A DNA stretch of 64,000 nt from Bog-793 sp050013835 (GTDB lineage: Bacteria; Actinomycetota; Acidimicrobiia; Acidimicrobiales; Bog-793): assembly GCA_050013835.1 (NCBI GenBank), contig JBEKEM010000006.1, forward strand, positions 1 through 64,000. Reading direction: 5' to 3'. The notes beneath the pieces are model-generated. The model worked only from the letters and a program-made list of their open reading frames with translations. It ran no database searches and was not told where the DNA came from. This document shows, piece by piece, positions 8,589 through 17,515 of this stretch (within the stretch, counting starts at the first letter, position 1; each line of letters starts with the position of its first letter). Made by a program: the position numbers and the translations under genes.

Positions 8589-11066
8589 CTACAAGGCGGT
8601 GTCGAGCGCCTCGAGAAGGGCCCGCGTCTCGAGGGAGGGCTCCCCGCCGCCGAGGCGTTCGAGGGTCGCCTCGAGCTCGCGGAACGCCGCGCGCGCGGCC
8701 CCGGCGTCATCGTCGGCGCCGGCGACCGCCATGAGGTCGCGGGCGAGGATCTCGGAGCCCGCGTCAGCGAGGCGACCGCGGGCGATCGCCCAGCGCGCCA
8801 GCTCGAACCGGCCGGAGGCCAGCGCCAGGGTGGCGAGGTGGTGAGCGCCGTCGACGATCTCGGCGGCGCAGATCTCGCCGAGGGCCTCGGCGGCGAACCA
8901 GGCGTAGCCGGCCGCGACACCGCCGAGCGGCTGCCCCTCGACGAGGTCGAGCGCCCCGACGAGGAGTTCCTCGGCGACTGGGGGCTCGACGTGCGGCGCT
9001 GCGGCCAGGGCCCGGCGGCAGCGCACCAGGTCACAGGTGACCGCGGGGTCGAGGACGAGCTCGTCGCGGTGGTGGGCGAGGAGGCGCCTGCCGCCCGGCC
9101 CAGGGCCGAGGGCGGTGCGCGCCGCCAGCGCGACGTTGGCGGTCCGCGCCCGGCGGGAGGCGGGCTCGGACCGCGCGAAGAGGGCCGCCGCCGTCGCCTC
9201 GACGGGCGCCACGCCCCCGTGGAGGGCGAGGAAGGCGAGCAGCTCGACGACGCGGGGGGCGTCCCGGTCGCAGGGCGCGGTGGCGAGTCCGACGAGGGAA
9301 GGCTCGGGTCGCAGCAAGCGCACCTCGACCCTCCCGGCAACCGGCACGGTGGCCAACCGCGCCCGGTCCGTCGTCGGCCCGGGACGGACCGGAACGACCG
9401 TCGCGGCGCGGCGGGCCTCGGCGAGCAGCCCGTCGAGGAGAGCGAACTGGCCGGTCGTGGGGGTGACGGCGGAAAGCTCGATTCCGTAGGGCTGGAGCAC
9501 GGCGTGGTCCGCCCCGACGACCAGCCGCTCCGTGCCCGTTTGCCCGGCGGCGACGATCCCGGCCACCCGCCCGGCGGCGGCGAGGACGCGCTCGCAGCCG
9601 GGGCTGTTCGCTTCGCGGCCGACGACGATGAGCGGCTCACGGCGCCAGCGGTCGGCGACGGTGGCGGCCGTCGTCGGCTCGCCCTCGGCGGCGAGCTCGG
9701 CGAGCACCGCCTCCGTCGACGGGCTCAGCTGGTAGCACTGCTCCTCCGGTGGCGGGGGCGCGATCCCGACGAGCTCGATGGCGAGCTGCTCGGCCCAGGG
9801 AACGGTGCGCAGCGAGGCGACGATCGCCTCGAGCGTCCGATCGACGAGCTCGGCGGGGCCGTCGACGGCGAGGCGGCGGCCGCGCCCCACGACAAGCAGA
9901 TACGAGGCTTGCTCGTCGTCTCCGAGCGGGACGAGCGACGGGAGGAGGCGCCCGTCCGCGGGTCCGAGGGGTCCGAAGTCCCCCAGCTCGGCGGCGGGGT
10001 CGAGCACCCACCAGCGGCCGTCCCGCCGGGGGAGGAAGGGCCAAGGCGCCTCGGGGCGGGGTGCGGCGAGGAGGAGCTCGATCCCGTCGGGGCCGGCACG
10101 GACGAGCCGGACCTCGGGCGCCTCGGTGTCCTGGTCCCGCACAAGCCGCCAGAGCAGGCTGTTGGCACCGTCGATCCAGTCGATGAGCGGCGCGTCGGCG
10201 AAGGGCTCGAGGGCGGCCCGGGCCTCGCCGAACCGGCGCGCCGGGGCGACGAGGCGCTCTTGCGGGCGCCGCCCGCTCGAACTGGCGCGGCGCAGGTTGC
10301 GGAGGCGCCGCGCCAGCGCGCAGGTCGTGACGATACCGAGGCCGAGGAGGGCGAGCTCGGCGAGACGCCGCTGCGGTGCCGGGGTGGGTTTCGACGCCGC
10401 GGGGGTTTCACCGGTGCCGTTCGTCGCGGACGATGCGGCCCGGGGCGGCACGGCGAGCAGCCAACCGGCGCGCACTCGCGCAGGGTCGAGCATGCGGCCC
10501 CCGTCGGTCTGGCGTCGGCCGAGATTGAGGCGGGCGAGCAGGGGCCAGTCGTCGACACAGCCCGTCGCCCGGACGGCCACGTCGGCGAGGCACTCGTCGG
10601 GCCGCACGGTGAGCGTCGGCGCCGCCCGGCGGGTCGCCGCCGCAGGGGGTGGACGGACGGCGGGACGCCGCACGGCGGGGACGGTGGCGACCGGGACCGT
10701 CGCCGGGTGTGCCGATCCGGTGGCCGCCAGCGAGGTCCCGGCGGTCGCGAGGAGCACCAGCCCGGCGATCGCCCCGGCCCAGCGAGACGACCACGACCCG
10801 GTTTCGAGCGACTCGTGGCGTCGCAGGGCGCTCCAGACACCGTGGGCGAGACTGGCGGTGGCGAGCGCCCAGGCGATCCCGGCTGCGGCGACGGCGAGAT
10901 GCGCCCACGCCGAGACCGACCCGGCGGGGGCGAGGGCCGACAGGTGCCGGGGCACGGGCGCGAGGAACCAGAGCCGTACGAGCGCGAGCGGCACGCCGAC
11001 AACCAGGACGGCAGCCTTGGCGAGAGCGGCGAGACCGGTGCTGAGGACGGCCCGCGGCGCGCTCAT
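8589..11066 (-). CDS. Membrane LysM protein with C-terminal bacterial transcriptional activator (BTAD) region
   Basis: An 825-residue protein. The ATG at 11066 overlaps the stop of the upstream gene (ATGA), which fixes the start and shows tight coupling. The N-terminus has three hydrophobic segments (about 10-30, 50-75, 95-115). A LysM-like stretch follows (about 145-200, LTVRPDECLADVAVRATG...ARLNLG...GWLLAVP), then another membrane helix near 230 (LAELALLGLGIVTTCAL). The C-terminal third (about 590-825) holds a DNA-binding-like SARP/BTAD arrangement: RVVELLAFLALHGG with ATAAALFARSEPASRRARTANVALAARTALG, then an all-helical repeat region. Such LysM-BTAD membrane proteins are known in actinobacteria but their targets are unknown. 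Confidence 0.75.
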   Translation of the reverse strand: MSAPRAVLSTGLAALAKAAVLVVGVPLALVRLWFLAPVPRHLSALAPAGSVSAWAHLAVAAAGIAWALATASLAHGVWSALRRHESLETGSWSSRWAGAIAGLVLLATAGTSLAATGSAHPATVPVATVPAVRRPAVRPPPAAATRRAAPTLTVRPDECLADVAVRATGCVDDWPLLARLNLGRRQTDGGRMLDPARVRAGWLLAVPPRAASSATNGTGETPAASKPTPAPQRRLAELALLGLGIVTTCALARRLRNLRRASSSGRRPQERLVAPARRFGEARAALEPFADAPLIDWIDGANSLLWRLVRDQDTEAPEVRLVRAGPDGIELLLAAPRPEAPWPFLPRRDGRWWVLDPAAELGDFGPLGPADGRLLPSLVPLGDDEQASYLLVVGRGRRLAVDGPAELVDRTLEAIVASLRTVPWAEQLAIELVGIAPPPPEEQCYQLSPSTEAVLAELAAEGEPTTAATVADRWRREPLIVVGREANSPGCERVLAAAGRVAGIVAAGQTGTERLVVGADHAVLQPYGIELSAVTPTTGQFALLDGLLAEARRAATVVPVRPGPTTDRARLATVPVAGRVEVRLLRPEPSLVGLATAPCDRDAPRVVELLAFLALHGGVAPVEATAAALFARSEPASRRARTANVALAARTALGPGPGGRRLLAHHRDELVLDPAVTCDLVRCRRALAAAPHVEPPVAEELLVGALDLVEGQPLGGVAAGYAWFAAEALGEICAAEIVDGAHHLATLALASGRFELARWAIARGRLADAGSEILARDLMAVAGADDDAGAARAAFRELEATLERLGGGEPSLETRALLEALDTAL

Positions 11067-11890
11067 CCGGTGTCCGTGGGGGAGTCCACCGAGGGGAACT
11101 GAACCCGCAGGGCGTAGGCGACGGTGCCGCGCTGGCCCGGCGCGAGCGAGATGGAGGCCGAGCATTGGCCGGGGGACCCGGTGACGAGGAGCGAGATGCC
11201 GTGGGTGCCCTCACCCGAGGTGACGACTGGCCCGCAGCCGAGCGTCATCTCCAGTTTCTCGCCGCCCTGCCAGGAGGCGCTCACCGCCGCGACGCCGTTC
11301 GTGGGGGAGACGGGGATGCTGGTCGCGATGTCGTCGGGGTAGCTGAGCAGGCCCGACACCTTGGGCGAGGTGGCGGTGCGCCCGGCAGGGCCGGTGGTGA
11401 GGCGGGTCCGCGGATCCGTCGTGACGGTCGTCGTCGTGGCCGCCGTGGTCGTCGTCGCCGCGGGAAGCGTCGTCGTCGAGGTGGTCGGATCGGTTTGCTC
11501 TCGGGGAAGGCTCGTCGTCGAGGTGGTCGGATCGGTTTGCTCTCGGGGAAGGCTCGACGGCGGGGTCGTGACCCGCGAGTTCTCGATGTTCCGCCGGTGT
11601 CGCTGGGCCAGTCTGGCCCTCGCGGCCCGGGCCGAGCGACGGGGCGAGATCGTGTCGGCCGTGGGACGGGGGTGATGCGGTGCTGCATCCAGGCGTGAAG
11701 GGACGACGGAGAGGTGGGCCACGACGGAGAGCACCGTCGCCACGACGAGGCCGAGGGCGACCCAGGCGACGGGCTCCCGTCGTCGGCGGGGCTGAGCTGG
11801 CGCCGGCCCCTCGGCGCCTCGCGCCGGGCGCGTCAGGGGCCCGACGGGGACATCCCGTCGGGGCAGGTCGGAGTCAGGGACGATCGGCAT
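11063..11890 (-). CDS. Single-pass membrane protein with Thr-rich repeat linker
   Basis: A 275-residue protein not recognised as any named family. It has a Pro/Arg-rich cytoplasmic N-terminus, one membrane helix (about 41-60, VAWVALGLVVATVLSVVAHL), a basic region (RRSARAARARLAQRHRRN), then a low-complexity linker with two exact copies of SLPREQTDPTTSTT and poly-Thr runs. A globular C-terminal domain (about 185-270) contains two Cys residues (TLGCGPVV and SPGQCSASIS) and reads like a small secreted beta-sandwich. Its stop overlaps the start of the LysM/BTAD gene, so the pair is almost certainly one operon. The first ATG (11890) is used. Confidence 0.65.
   Translation of the reverse strand: MPIVPDSDLPRRDVPVGPLTRPARGAEGPAPAQPRRRREPVAWVALGLVVATVLSVVAHLSVVPSRLDAAPHHPRPTADTISPRRSARAARARLAQRHRRNIENSRVTTPPSSLPREQTDPTTSTTSLPREQTDPTTSTTTLPAATTTTAATTTTVTTDPRTRLTTGPAGRTATSPKVSGLLSYPDDIATSIPVSPTNGVAAVSASWQGGEKLEMTLGCGPVVTSGEGTHGISLLVTGSPGQCSASISLAPGQRGTVAYALRVQFPSVDSPTDTG
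11471..11554 (-). repeat. Exact 42-bp tandem duplication inside a coding region
   Basis: Two perfect 42-bp units (11471-11512 and 11513-11554) encode two identical 14-residue copies of the linker motif SLPREQTDPTTSTT. A unit length divisible by three keeps the frame. Perfect identity suggests recent slippage expansion. Confidence 0.95.
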
Positions 11891-12104
11891 GCCCCACCTT
11901 CAGCGCGAGCGCGCGAACCAGGCGTCGCGGCCAGGGTCTTGACCAGGCACGACATTGCGCCGTCGGCTTCCCGTTGCACCTCCCGCCGGAGCCGGCACGG
12001 GGTGAGGGGAAGATCACTCCCGTCAATGCTGTTGACTTGTGAGGAAGGTTGCTCGTGACGAGGGTCGGCCGGAACGGTCAACCGAGGAGCCAAGAGGAGG
12101 CTTC

Positions 12105-13067
12105 GTGCCGGCGGTGACTGTCGAGGACCTGCTGGTGCTGCCGCGGCTCGAGGCCGTCGGCCCGGGGAGTTCGGAGCGGCCGTTGCGGAGGGTGACGGTG
12201 GCCCCCCACGGCCTCGAAGGCGAGGGGTTTCCGGTCCGGCGCGCGTTCGCCGGGGTCCCGCAGTCCGAGCTCGATCCCTTCGTCCACATGGACCAGATGG
12301 GCGAGGTCGAGTACGCCCCCGGCGAGGCGAAGGGGACGCCCTGGCATCCCCACCGCGGGTTCGAGACCGTCACCTACATGATCGACGGGACCTTCCGTCA
12401 CCGCGACTCACACGGCGGCGGTGGCCTCATCACGGATGGTGACACCCAGTGGATGACCGCCGGCGCGGGGATCCTCCACATCGAGGCCCCGCCGGAGGAG
12501 CTCGTCGTCGCCGGCGGGCTGTTCCACGGCATCCAGCTGTGGGTGAACCTGCCGTCGGCCGACAAGTGGATCCCGCCGAAGTACCAGGACATCGGTGCGG
12601 GGAAGGTCGCCCTCGTCACCTCGCCGGACGCCGGTGCCCTCGTGCGCATCATCGCGGGTGAGCTCGGTGGTCAGCACGGGCCGGGCGCCACGCACACGCC
12701 GATCAGCCTGGTGCACGCCACGATCGAGCCCGCGGCGATGCTGCGGCTCCCCTGGCCGCCGCGCTTCAATGCCCTCGTCTACGTGCTCGGCGGACGGGGG
12801 ACCGTCTCGAGTGCTCGCCGGCCGGTCGCGGCGGGGGAGCTCGCCGTGTTCGGTCGTGGCGACTACCTCGAGGTCGCGGCGGACCGGCACCAGGACGCGA
12901 GGACCCCCCAGCTCGACGTGCTCGTGCTCGGCGGCGCCCCGATCGGGGAACCGGTCGCCTGGTACGGGCCGTTCGTCATGAACACCGACGCCGAGATCCG
13001 TCAGGCCTTCGAGGACTACCGCCGCGGCCGCTTGGGGGAGATCCCCGCCGACGACGCCGGAGGCTGA
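12105..13067 (+). CDS. Pirin family protein
   Basis: A bicupin of about 320 residues. The N-terminal cupin has the pirin metal motif HPHRGFETVTYMIDG, followed by the RHRDSHG and WMTAGAGILHIE elements; the latter supplies the later His and Glu ligands. The C-terminal pirin_C domain (about 190-290) has GARTVSS-like turns and ends in a short tail. Family members bind iron; some act as quercetinases and others as transcription cofactors, and the sequence alone does not decide. The start is placed at GTG 12105, just after AGGAGG (spacing is short), rather than the upstream start at 12039. It converges with pfkA. Confidence 0.85.
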   Translation: MPAVTVEDLLVLPRLEAVGPGSSERPLRRVTVAPHGLEGEGFPVRRAFAGVPQSELDPFVHMDQMGEVEYAPGEAKGTPWHPHRGFETVTYMIDGTFRHRDSHGGGGLITDGDTQWMTAGAGILHIEAPPEELVVAGGLFHGIQLWVNLPSADKWIPPKYQDIGAGKVALVTSPDAGALVRIIAGELGGQHGPGATHTPISLVHATIEPAAMLRLPWPPRFNALVYVLGGRGTVSSARRPVAAGELAVFGRGDYLEVAADRHQDARTPQLDVLVLGGAPIGEPVAWYGPFVMNTDAEIRQAFEDYRRGRLGEIPADDAGG

Positions 13068-13091
13068 CCCGCCGGCGGTTCGCCCAGTCGG

Positions 13092-14123
13092 CTAGTCGGT
13101 GAAGATGTTCGCCACCCGGTCGATGAGGTCGCGCGGGACGCGCTTTAGTTCGTCGACCGCCTCGGCGAACGTGACGCGGCAGATCTCGTGGCCTTGCAGG
13201 GCGACCATAGAACCGAAGGCGCCCTCGTGCGCCGCGTCGACGGCGGCGACGCCGAAGCGGGTCGCCAGCACACGGTCGAACGCCGTCGGCGTGCCGCCCC
13301 GCTGCTGGTGGCCGAGGATCGTGACCCGGGACTCGAAGCCGGTCCGGGCCTCGATCTCGCGGGCGACGATCGAGCTGATGCCGCCGAGCCGTTCGCGGTC
13401 GTAGCGGTCGACCGTGGCAGGCGGGAGCTCGATGGTTCCCTTGACGGGCTTCGCCCCCTCGGCGATGACGACGATCGAGGCGAAGCGGCCCTTGGCGTGC
13501 CGGCGCATCAGGTGGGCGCAGGTCTCGTCGATGTCGAAGGGCTCCTCCGGCGCGATGACGACCGCGGCGCCACCGGCCACGCCGGCGAAGACGGCGATCC
13601 AGCCGACCTCGCGGCCCATCACCTCGCAGACGATCACCCGGCCGTGCGACTCGGCGGTCGTGTGGAGGCGGTCGATGGCGTCGACGGCGATCTGAACCGC
13701 CGTGTCGAAGCCAATCGTCGAGTCGGTCGCGTTGACGTCATTGTCGATCGTCTTGGGGATGCCGATGACCGGTATCCCGAGCTCGGACACCTCGCGCGCG
13801 ATGCTGAGCGAACCCTCGCCGCCGATGGCGATGAGCGCGTCGAGGTGCCGCTGGGCGAGGGTGTGGGAGATCCGGCCGGCGTCGGTTGGGGACTTGAAGG
13901 GATTGAACCGCGACGTGGCGAGGATCGTCCCCCCCCGAGGGAGGATGCCGCGGCAGGTGGCCACGTCGAGCGGTATGGCATCGTCCTGGACGAGGCCCTG
14001 CCAGCCGTAGTGGAACCCGACGATGTCATCCGAGTACGTGACCGAGGCGCGACGTACGACCGCCCGGATGGCCGCGTTCAGGCCGGGACAGTCACCGCCA
14101 CCGGTGAGGACTCCTAGTCGCAA
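13092..14123 (-). CDS. pfkA: 6-phosphofructokinase
   Basis: A 343-residue phosphofructokinase (fructose 6-phosphate to fructose 1,6-bisphosphate). GGGDCPGLNAAIR at 8-20 binds phosphate, GGEGS is at 101-105, and the catalytic TIDND has Asp127. By E. coli numbering the residue pair that separates donors is Gly104 with Lys124 (PKTIDND). Gly104 is the ATP type and Lys124 the pyrophosphate-enzyme type, a mixture known from actinobacterial ATP-PFKs. ATP is therefore the likelier donor, but this is not certain. The start is a TTG at 14123 with GGAGGT nine bases upstream. Confidence 0.92.
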   Translation of the reverse strand: MRLGVLTGGGDCPGLNAAIRAVVRRASVTYSDDIVGFHYGWQGLVQDDAIPLDVATCRGILPRGGTILATSRFNPFKSPTDAGRISHTLAQRHLDALIAIGGEGSLSIAREVSELGIPVIGIPKTIDNDVNATDSTIGFDTAVQIAVDAIDRLHTTAESHGRVIVCEVMGREVGWIAVFAGVAGGAAVVIAPEEPFDIDETCAHLMRRHAKGRFASIVVIAEGAKPVKGTIELPPATVDRYDRERLGGISSIVAREIEARTGFESRVTILGHQQRGGTPTAFDRVLATRFGVAAVDAAHEGAFGSMVALQGHEICRVTFAEAVDELKRVPRDLIDRVANIFTD

Positions 14124-14393
14124 TGCTCAGCAACCTCCAGGGAGAGTGAACCTTGCGGACGTGGCGCATCGCACCGTCAGCCGCCGCGAACCCGTCCGAC
14201 GACAACCTTACTGGACGGCGGGACATTGCTGGAGACGACGGGAAGGCCGTGCGCCGGCCCTCCGGGCGGCGGAACACCGCCGTGTCACCAGGCCCCGGTA
14301 CGATCGGACCGGGCCCCGGTGGACGGCCGGCGACCCGGGTCATCCACCGGACGCCGTGCCGCCCGGTTGCAACGGAAGCGGGGCAGGTGGCGA

Positions 14394-15188
14394 ATGTCGT
14401 CGACGGAGATAACCCTCGCACTGGCCGTCTTCCTGGCGAGCGCCGTCGAGATGGTCGAGGCGCTGACGATCGTGCTGGCCACGGGGGCGACCCGGGGTTG
14501 GCGCTCGGCGATCGAGGGAAGTGCCGCCGGGGTCGCGCTGCTCGCCGTGCTCGTCGGCGTGGTGGGGGTGCCGCTGGTGCGCTACGTCCCGATCGCGACG
14601 CTGCGGGTTGTGATCGGGGCCCTCCTGCTCGTGCTCGGGCTTTCGTGGCTCCGCAAGGCGATCCTGCGGGCGAGCGGGCATCGTGCCCTTCACGACGAGG
14701 ACCGGGTCTACGCCGAGACGGTCGCCAGCCTGGAGGACACGCGGAGTCAGCGATCAGGGAAGGCCCTGCGGCGGGACGCGCTCGGGTTTGTCGTCTCGTT
14801 CAAGGCGGTGCTGCTCGAGGGGATGGAGGTCGTCCTCATCGTGCTGAGCCTCGGAGCGAGCGCCAACCGCCTGGGACTCGCGGCGGCGTCGGCCGCCGTG
14901 GCGGTGCTCGTGATCGGCGCGGCGGGCGTGCTCGTCGCCCGGCAACTCTCCGCCATCCCGGAAAACACCATGAAGTTGGCCGTCGGCATCATGCTGACGA
15001 GTTTCGGCGTCTTCTGGATCGCCGAGGGTATGGGGCTGCACTGGCCCGGGTCGGACCTCGCCGTGCCGGTGCTCGTCGCCGGGTTCCTCGCAGTGACGGG
15101 GGTCGCCGTGGCCGGGATGCGCTCGCTCGCCCGCCACGCGCCGAGTGTCGGCACCGCCCTCGCCGACCGGGGGGAGGTCGGCCGGTGA
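14394..15188 (+). CDS. COG4280-type polytopic membrane protein
   Basis: A 264-residue integral membrane protein with six or seven helices: ITLALAVFLASAVEMVEALTIVLATG near the start, ALLAVLVGVVGVPLV, LRVVIGALLLVLGL, then after a charged cytoplasmic loop FVVSFKAVLLEGMEVVLIVLSLG and others. Paired acidic motifs (SAVEMVEAL and LLEGMEVVLIV) repeat in the two halves. This internal duplication resembles metal or cation transporters of the LysE/TerC/UPF0016 style, but transport is only inferred. The ATG at 14394 follows AGGTGG. The stop overlaps the start of the next gene (GTGA), so the two are translationally coupled. Confidence 0.75.
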   Translation: MSSTEITLALAVFLASAVEMVEALTIVLATGATRGWRSAIEGSAAGVALLAVLVGVVGVPLVRYVPIATLRVVIGALLLVLGLSWLRKAILRASGHRALHDEDRVYAETVASLEDTRSQRSGKALRRDALGFVVSFKAVLLEGMEVVLIVLSLGASANRLGLAAASAAVAVLVIGAAGVLVARQLSAIPENTMKLAVGIMLTSFGVFWIAEGMGLHWPGSDLAVPVLVAGFLAVTGVAVAGMRSLARHAPSVGTALADRGEVGR

Positions 15189-15433
15189 CCGGGTGGGTGC
15201 GGCGGGCGGTGGTCGCCTTCGGCCGGTTCTGGTGGAACTTCCTCATCGGGGACACGCCGGAGCTCTTCGTCGGGACGTTGTTCGTCGTCGGGGCGGCCTG
15301 GCTCCTCCGCCACGACAGGGCGGCGGGGCTCGCGGTGGTGCTGCTGCTCACGGTGGTCTTCCTGCTGGCGAGCACCTTCCGGGGACGGGCTGCGGCCGAC
15401 GCCGCGCCGGTGGGCGAGGACGGTCGCCCCTGA
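15185..15433 (+). CDS. Small membrane protein coupled to the COG4280 gene
   Basis: An 82-residue protein starting at GTG 15185, whose GTG overlaps the previous stop (GTGA). It starts VTGWVRRAVVAFGRFWWNFLIGDTPE, then has two membrane helices (about 25-43, LFVGTLFVVGAAWLL, and 48-65, GLAVVLLLTVVFLLAST) and an acidic-tipped tail. No family is recognised. Its coupling suggests it is a partner subunit of the upstream membrane protein. It converges with galT. Confidence 0.65.
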   Translation: MTGWVRRAVVAFGRFWWNFLIGDTPELFVGTLFVVGAAWLLRHDRAAGLAVVLLLTVVFLLASTFRGRAAADAAPVGEDGRP

Positions 15434-15478
15434 GCCGGCACGGCGTCAGCGGCCGAGCCGGCAGGGCCCGGCGCGTCG

Positions 15479-16528
15479 TCAGGGGCGGGGCGTGTCGAGG
15501 TAGTGACGCGCGGCGAGGGCGTGCAGCCGGCCGGCGGCTTCCTCCGGCGTGATGTCGCGCTGGGGAGAGGCGAGGAGCTCGTAGCCGACAACGAACTTGC
15601 GGACCGACGCCGAGCGCAGGAGCGGCGGGTAGAAGTGGGTGTGCAGGTGCCATCCGCCGCGGTCGAACTCGTCGGTCGGTCGCTGGTGGATGCCCATCGA
15701 GTAGGGGAACGGCGACTCGAAAAGGTTGTCGTAGCGGACCGTCACAGCGTGGAGCGCGTCGGCGAACGCGGCCTCCTCGTCGGGTGCGAACCCGTCGAGC
15801 CCGCTCACGTGGCGCCGGGGCAGGACCATCGTCTCGAACGGCCAAATCGCCCAGAACGGGACCAGGACGACGAACGACTTGTTCGAGTAGACGAGCCGCT
15901 CCGAGAGTTTCTCCTCGAGGGCGACGTAGTCGCAGAGCAGGCACGAACCGTGCGCCTTGGCGAAGCGTTCGAGCGAGCCGGTCTCCTTGGCGAGCTCGTT
16001 CGGCAGGCTGGCGCTCGCCCAGATCTGCCCGTGGGGATGCGGGTTGCTCGTCCCCATCATCTCGCCCCGGTTCTCGAAGATCTGCACGGCACGGATCGAG
16101 GTGTCGTCGGCGAGCTCGCTGAACTGGCCGCGCCACAGCGCGACGACGGACGTCACGTCGGCGAGGTCCATCCGCGCCAGGGCGAGGTCGTGGCGGGGCG
16201 AGTAGCAGATCACGCGGCAGACGCCGGACTCCCCGCGGGCGACGAGCAGCGCGTCACGGTCGATGTCCGCGCCCGGTGCCTCCTCGAGCAGGGCCGGGAA
16301 GTCGTTGTCGAAGGCGAACGTGTGCGTGTAGGCAGGGTTGCGCTCCCCGCTCGTCCGCTCGTTGCCCGGGCAGAGGTAGCAGGTCGGGTCGTAGGGGAGC
16401 GAGGCGGCCGCCGGGACCCGTTCGACCTGCCCGAGCCACGGTCGCCGCGCCCGGTGGGGCGAGACGAGGACCCACTCGCCCGTCAGCGGGTTGAGACGAC
16501 GGTGCGAGGAGTCGGCGAGGAGGGACAT
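15479..16528 (-). CDS. galT: Galactose-1-phosphate uridylyltransferase
   Basis: A 349-residue GalT that exchanges UMP between UDP-glucose and galactose 1-phosphate (Leloir pathway). The catalytic motif HPHGQIW carries the nucleophilic second His. Zinc-type ligands are present in YLCPGN and CLLCDY, and the C-terminal IHQRPTDEF and WHLHTHFYPP substrate motifs are intact. Length is normal. It is the third gene of the galK-galE-galT operon, four bases after galE. Confidence 0.95.
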   Translation of the reverse strand: MSLLADSSHRRLNPLTGEWVLVSPHRARRPWLGQVERVPAAASLPYDPTCYLCPGNERTSGERNPAYTHTFAFDNDFPALLEEAPGADIDRDALLVARGESGVCRVICYSPRHDLALARMDLADVTSVVALWRGQFSELADDTSIRAVQIFENRGEMMGTSNPHPHGQIWASASLPNELAKETGSLERFAKAHGSCLLCDYVALEEKLSERLVYSNKSFVVLVPFWAIWPFETMVLPRRHVSGLDGFAPDEEAAFADALHAVTVRYDNLFESPFPYSMGIHQRPTDEFDRGGWHLHTHFYPPLLRSASVRKFVVGYELLASPQRDITPEEAAGRLHALAARHYLDTPRP

Positions 16529-16531
16529 CTG

Positions 16532-17515
16532 CTAGTCCCCGTAGCCGTCGGGGTGCTTTACGTGCCATTCCCAGGCGCTCGAAACGATCGAATCGAGGTC
16601 GCCGTGGCGGGGGGACCAGCCGAGATCGGCCCGGATGGCGGCGGGGCTCGCGACGAGGGCCGCGGGGTCGCCCGGCCGGCGGGGGCACTCGACGCAGGGC
16701 AGGTCGCGGCCGGTGACGCGGCGGGCGCTGTCCACGATCTCTCGCACCGAGAAGCCCGTGCCGTTGCCGAGGTTGTAGAGGACCGACTGCCGGGTCGAAA
16801 GCGCCTCGAGTGCCAGCAGGTGGGCGGAGGCGAGGTCGGCGACGTGGACATAGTCGCGCACGCAGGTCCCGTCCGGCGTGGGGTAGTCGGTGCCGTAGAT
16901 CCGGACCGCCTCGCGCCGGCCGAGCGCCACGCCGAGCACGAGGGGGATGAGGTGCGACTCCGGGTCATGGTCCTCGCCGCAGTCGGGGCTTACGGCTCCG
17001 GCGGCGTTGAAGTAGCGCAGCGCGGCGAACCGCAGCCCATGGGCCGAGCTGATCCAGGAGAGCATCCGCTCGACCTGCAGCTTCGATTCGCCGTAAGGGT
17101 TGGTCGGCTGGCGCGGCGCGTCCTCGGCGACGGGGACCGATTCGGGGTCGCCGAAGACGGCGGCGCTGGAGGAGAAGACGAGGCGGCCGACGTCATGGCG
17201 GAGCATGGCCTCGACGAGCGTCAGGGCGCTCGCCGTGTTGTTCCGGAAGTAGCGCGCCGGGAGGTCCATCGACTCCCCGGCCTCGATAAAGGCGGCGAAG
17301 TCCATGACGACGTCGACGGCGCGCGAGGAGAAGACGCGGTCGAGGTCGGCGGGATCGCCGGTGTCACCGATCACGAGTTCGGCCTCGCCGGTGAGGGCGC
17401 CGCGATGCCCCTTGACGAGGTTGTCGAAGACCGTGACGGTGTGTCCGGCCCCCAGCAGGACGCGACAGGTCGCGCTGCCGATGTAGCCCGCGCCCCCGAC
17501 GACGAGAACGTTCAA
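16532..17515 (-). CDS. galE: UDP-glucose 4-epimerase
   Basis: A 327-residue short-chain dehydrogenase-type epimerase interconverting UDP-glucose and UDP-galactose. The NAD-binding GGAGYIGS is at 7-14, FSSSAAVFG gives the catalytic Ser, and NPYGESK gives the catalytic Tyr and Lys. ALRYFNAAGA and RDYVHV are typical. The start is a TTG at 17515 that overlaps the galK stop (TTGA), so translation is coupled to galK. In this operon it regenerates UDP-glucose for galT and also supplies UDP-galactose for glycans. Confidence 0.95.
   Translation of the reverse strand: MNVLVVGGAGYIGSATCRVLLGAGHTVTVFDNLVKGHRGALTGEAELVIGDTGDPADLDRVFSSRAVDVVMDFAAFIEAGESMDLPARYFRNNTASALTLVEAMLRHDVGRLVFSSSAAVFGDPESVPVAEDAPRQPTNPYGESKLQVERMLSWISSAHGLRFAALRYFNAAGAVSPDCGEDHDPESHLIPLVLGVALGRREAVRIYGTDYPTPDGTCVRDYVHVADLASAHLLALEALSTRQSVLYNLGNGTGFSVREIVDSARRVTGRDLPCVECPRRPGDPAALVASPAAIRADLGWSPRHGDLDSIVSSAWEWHVKHPDGYGD

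Noticed and set aside
8559..11102. 847-codon plus-strand open frame
   Set aside because: It is the antisense shadow of the LysM/BTAD gene. Composition is typical of reverse-frame translation in GC-rich DNA, and the minus-strand gene has coupled starts and recognisable domains.
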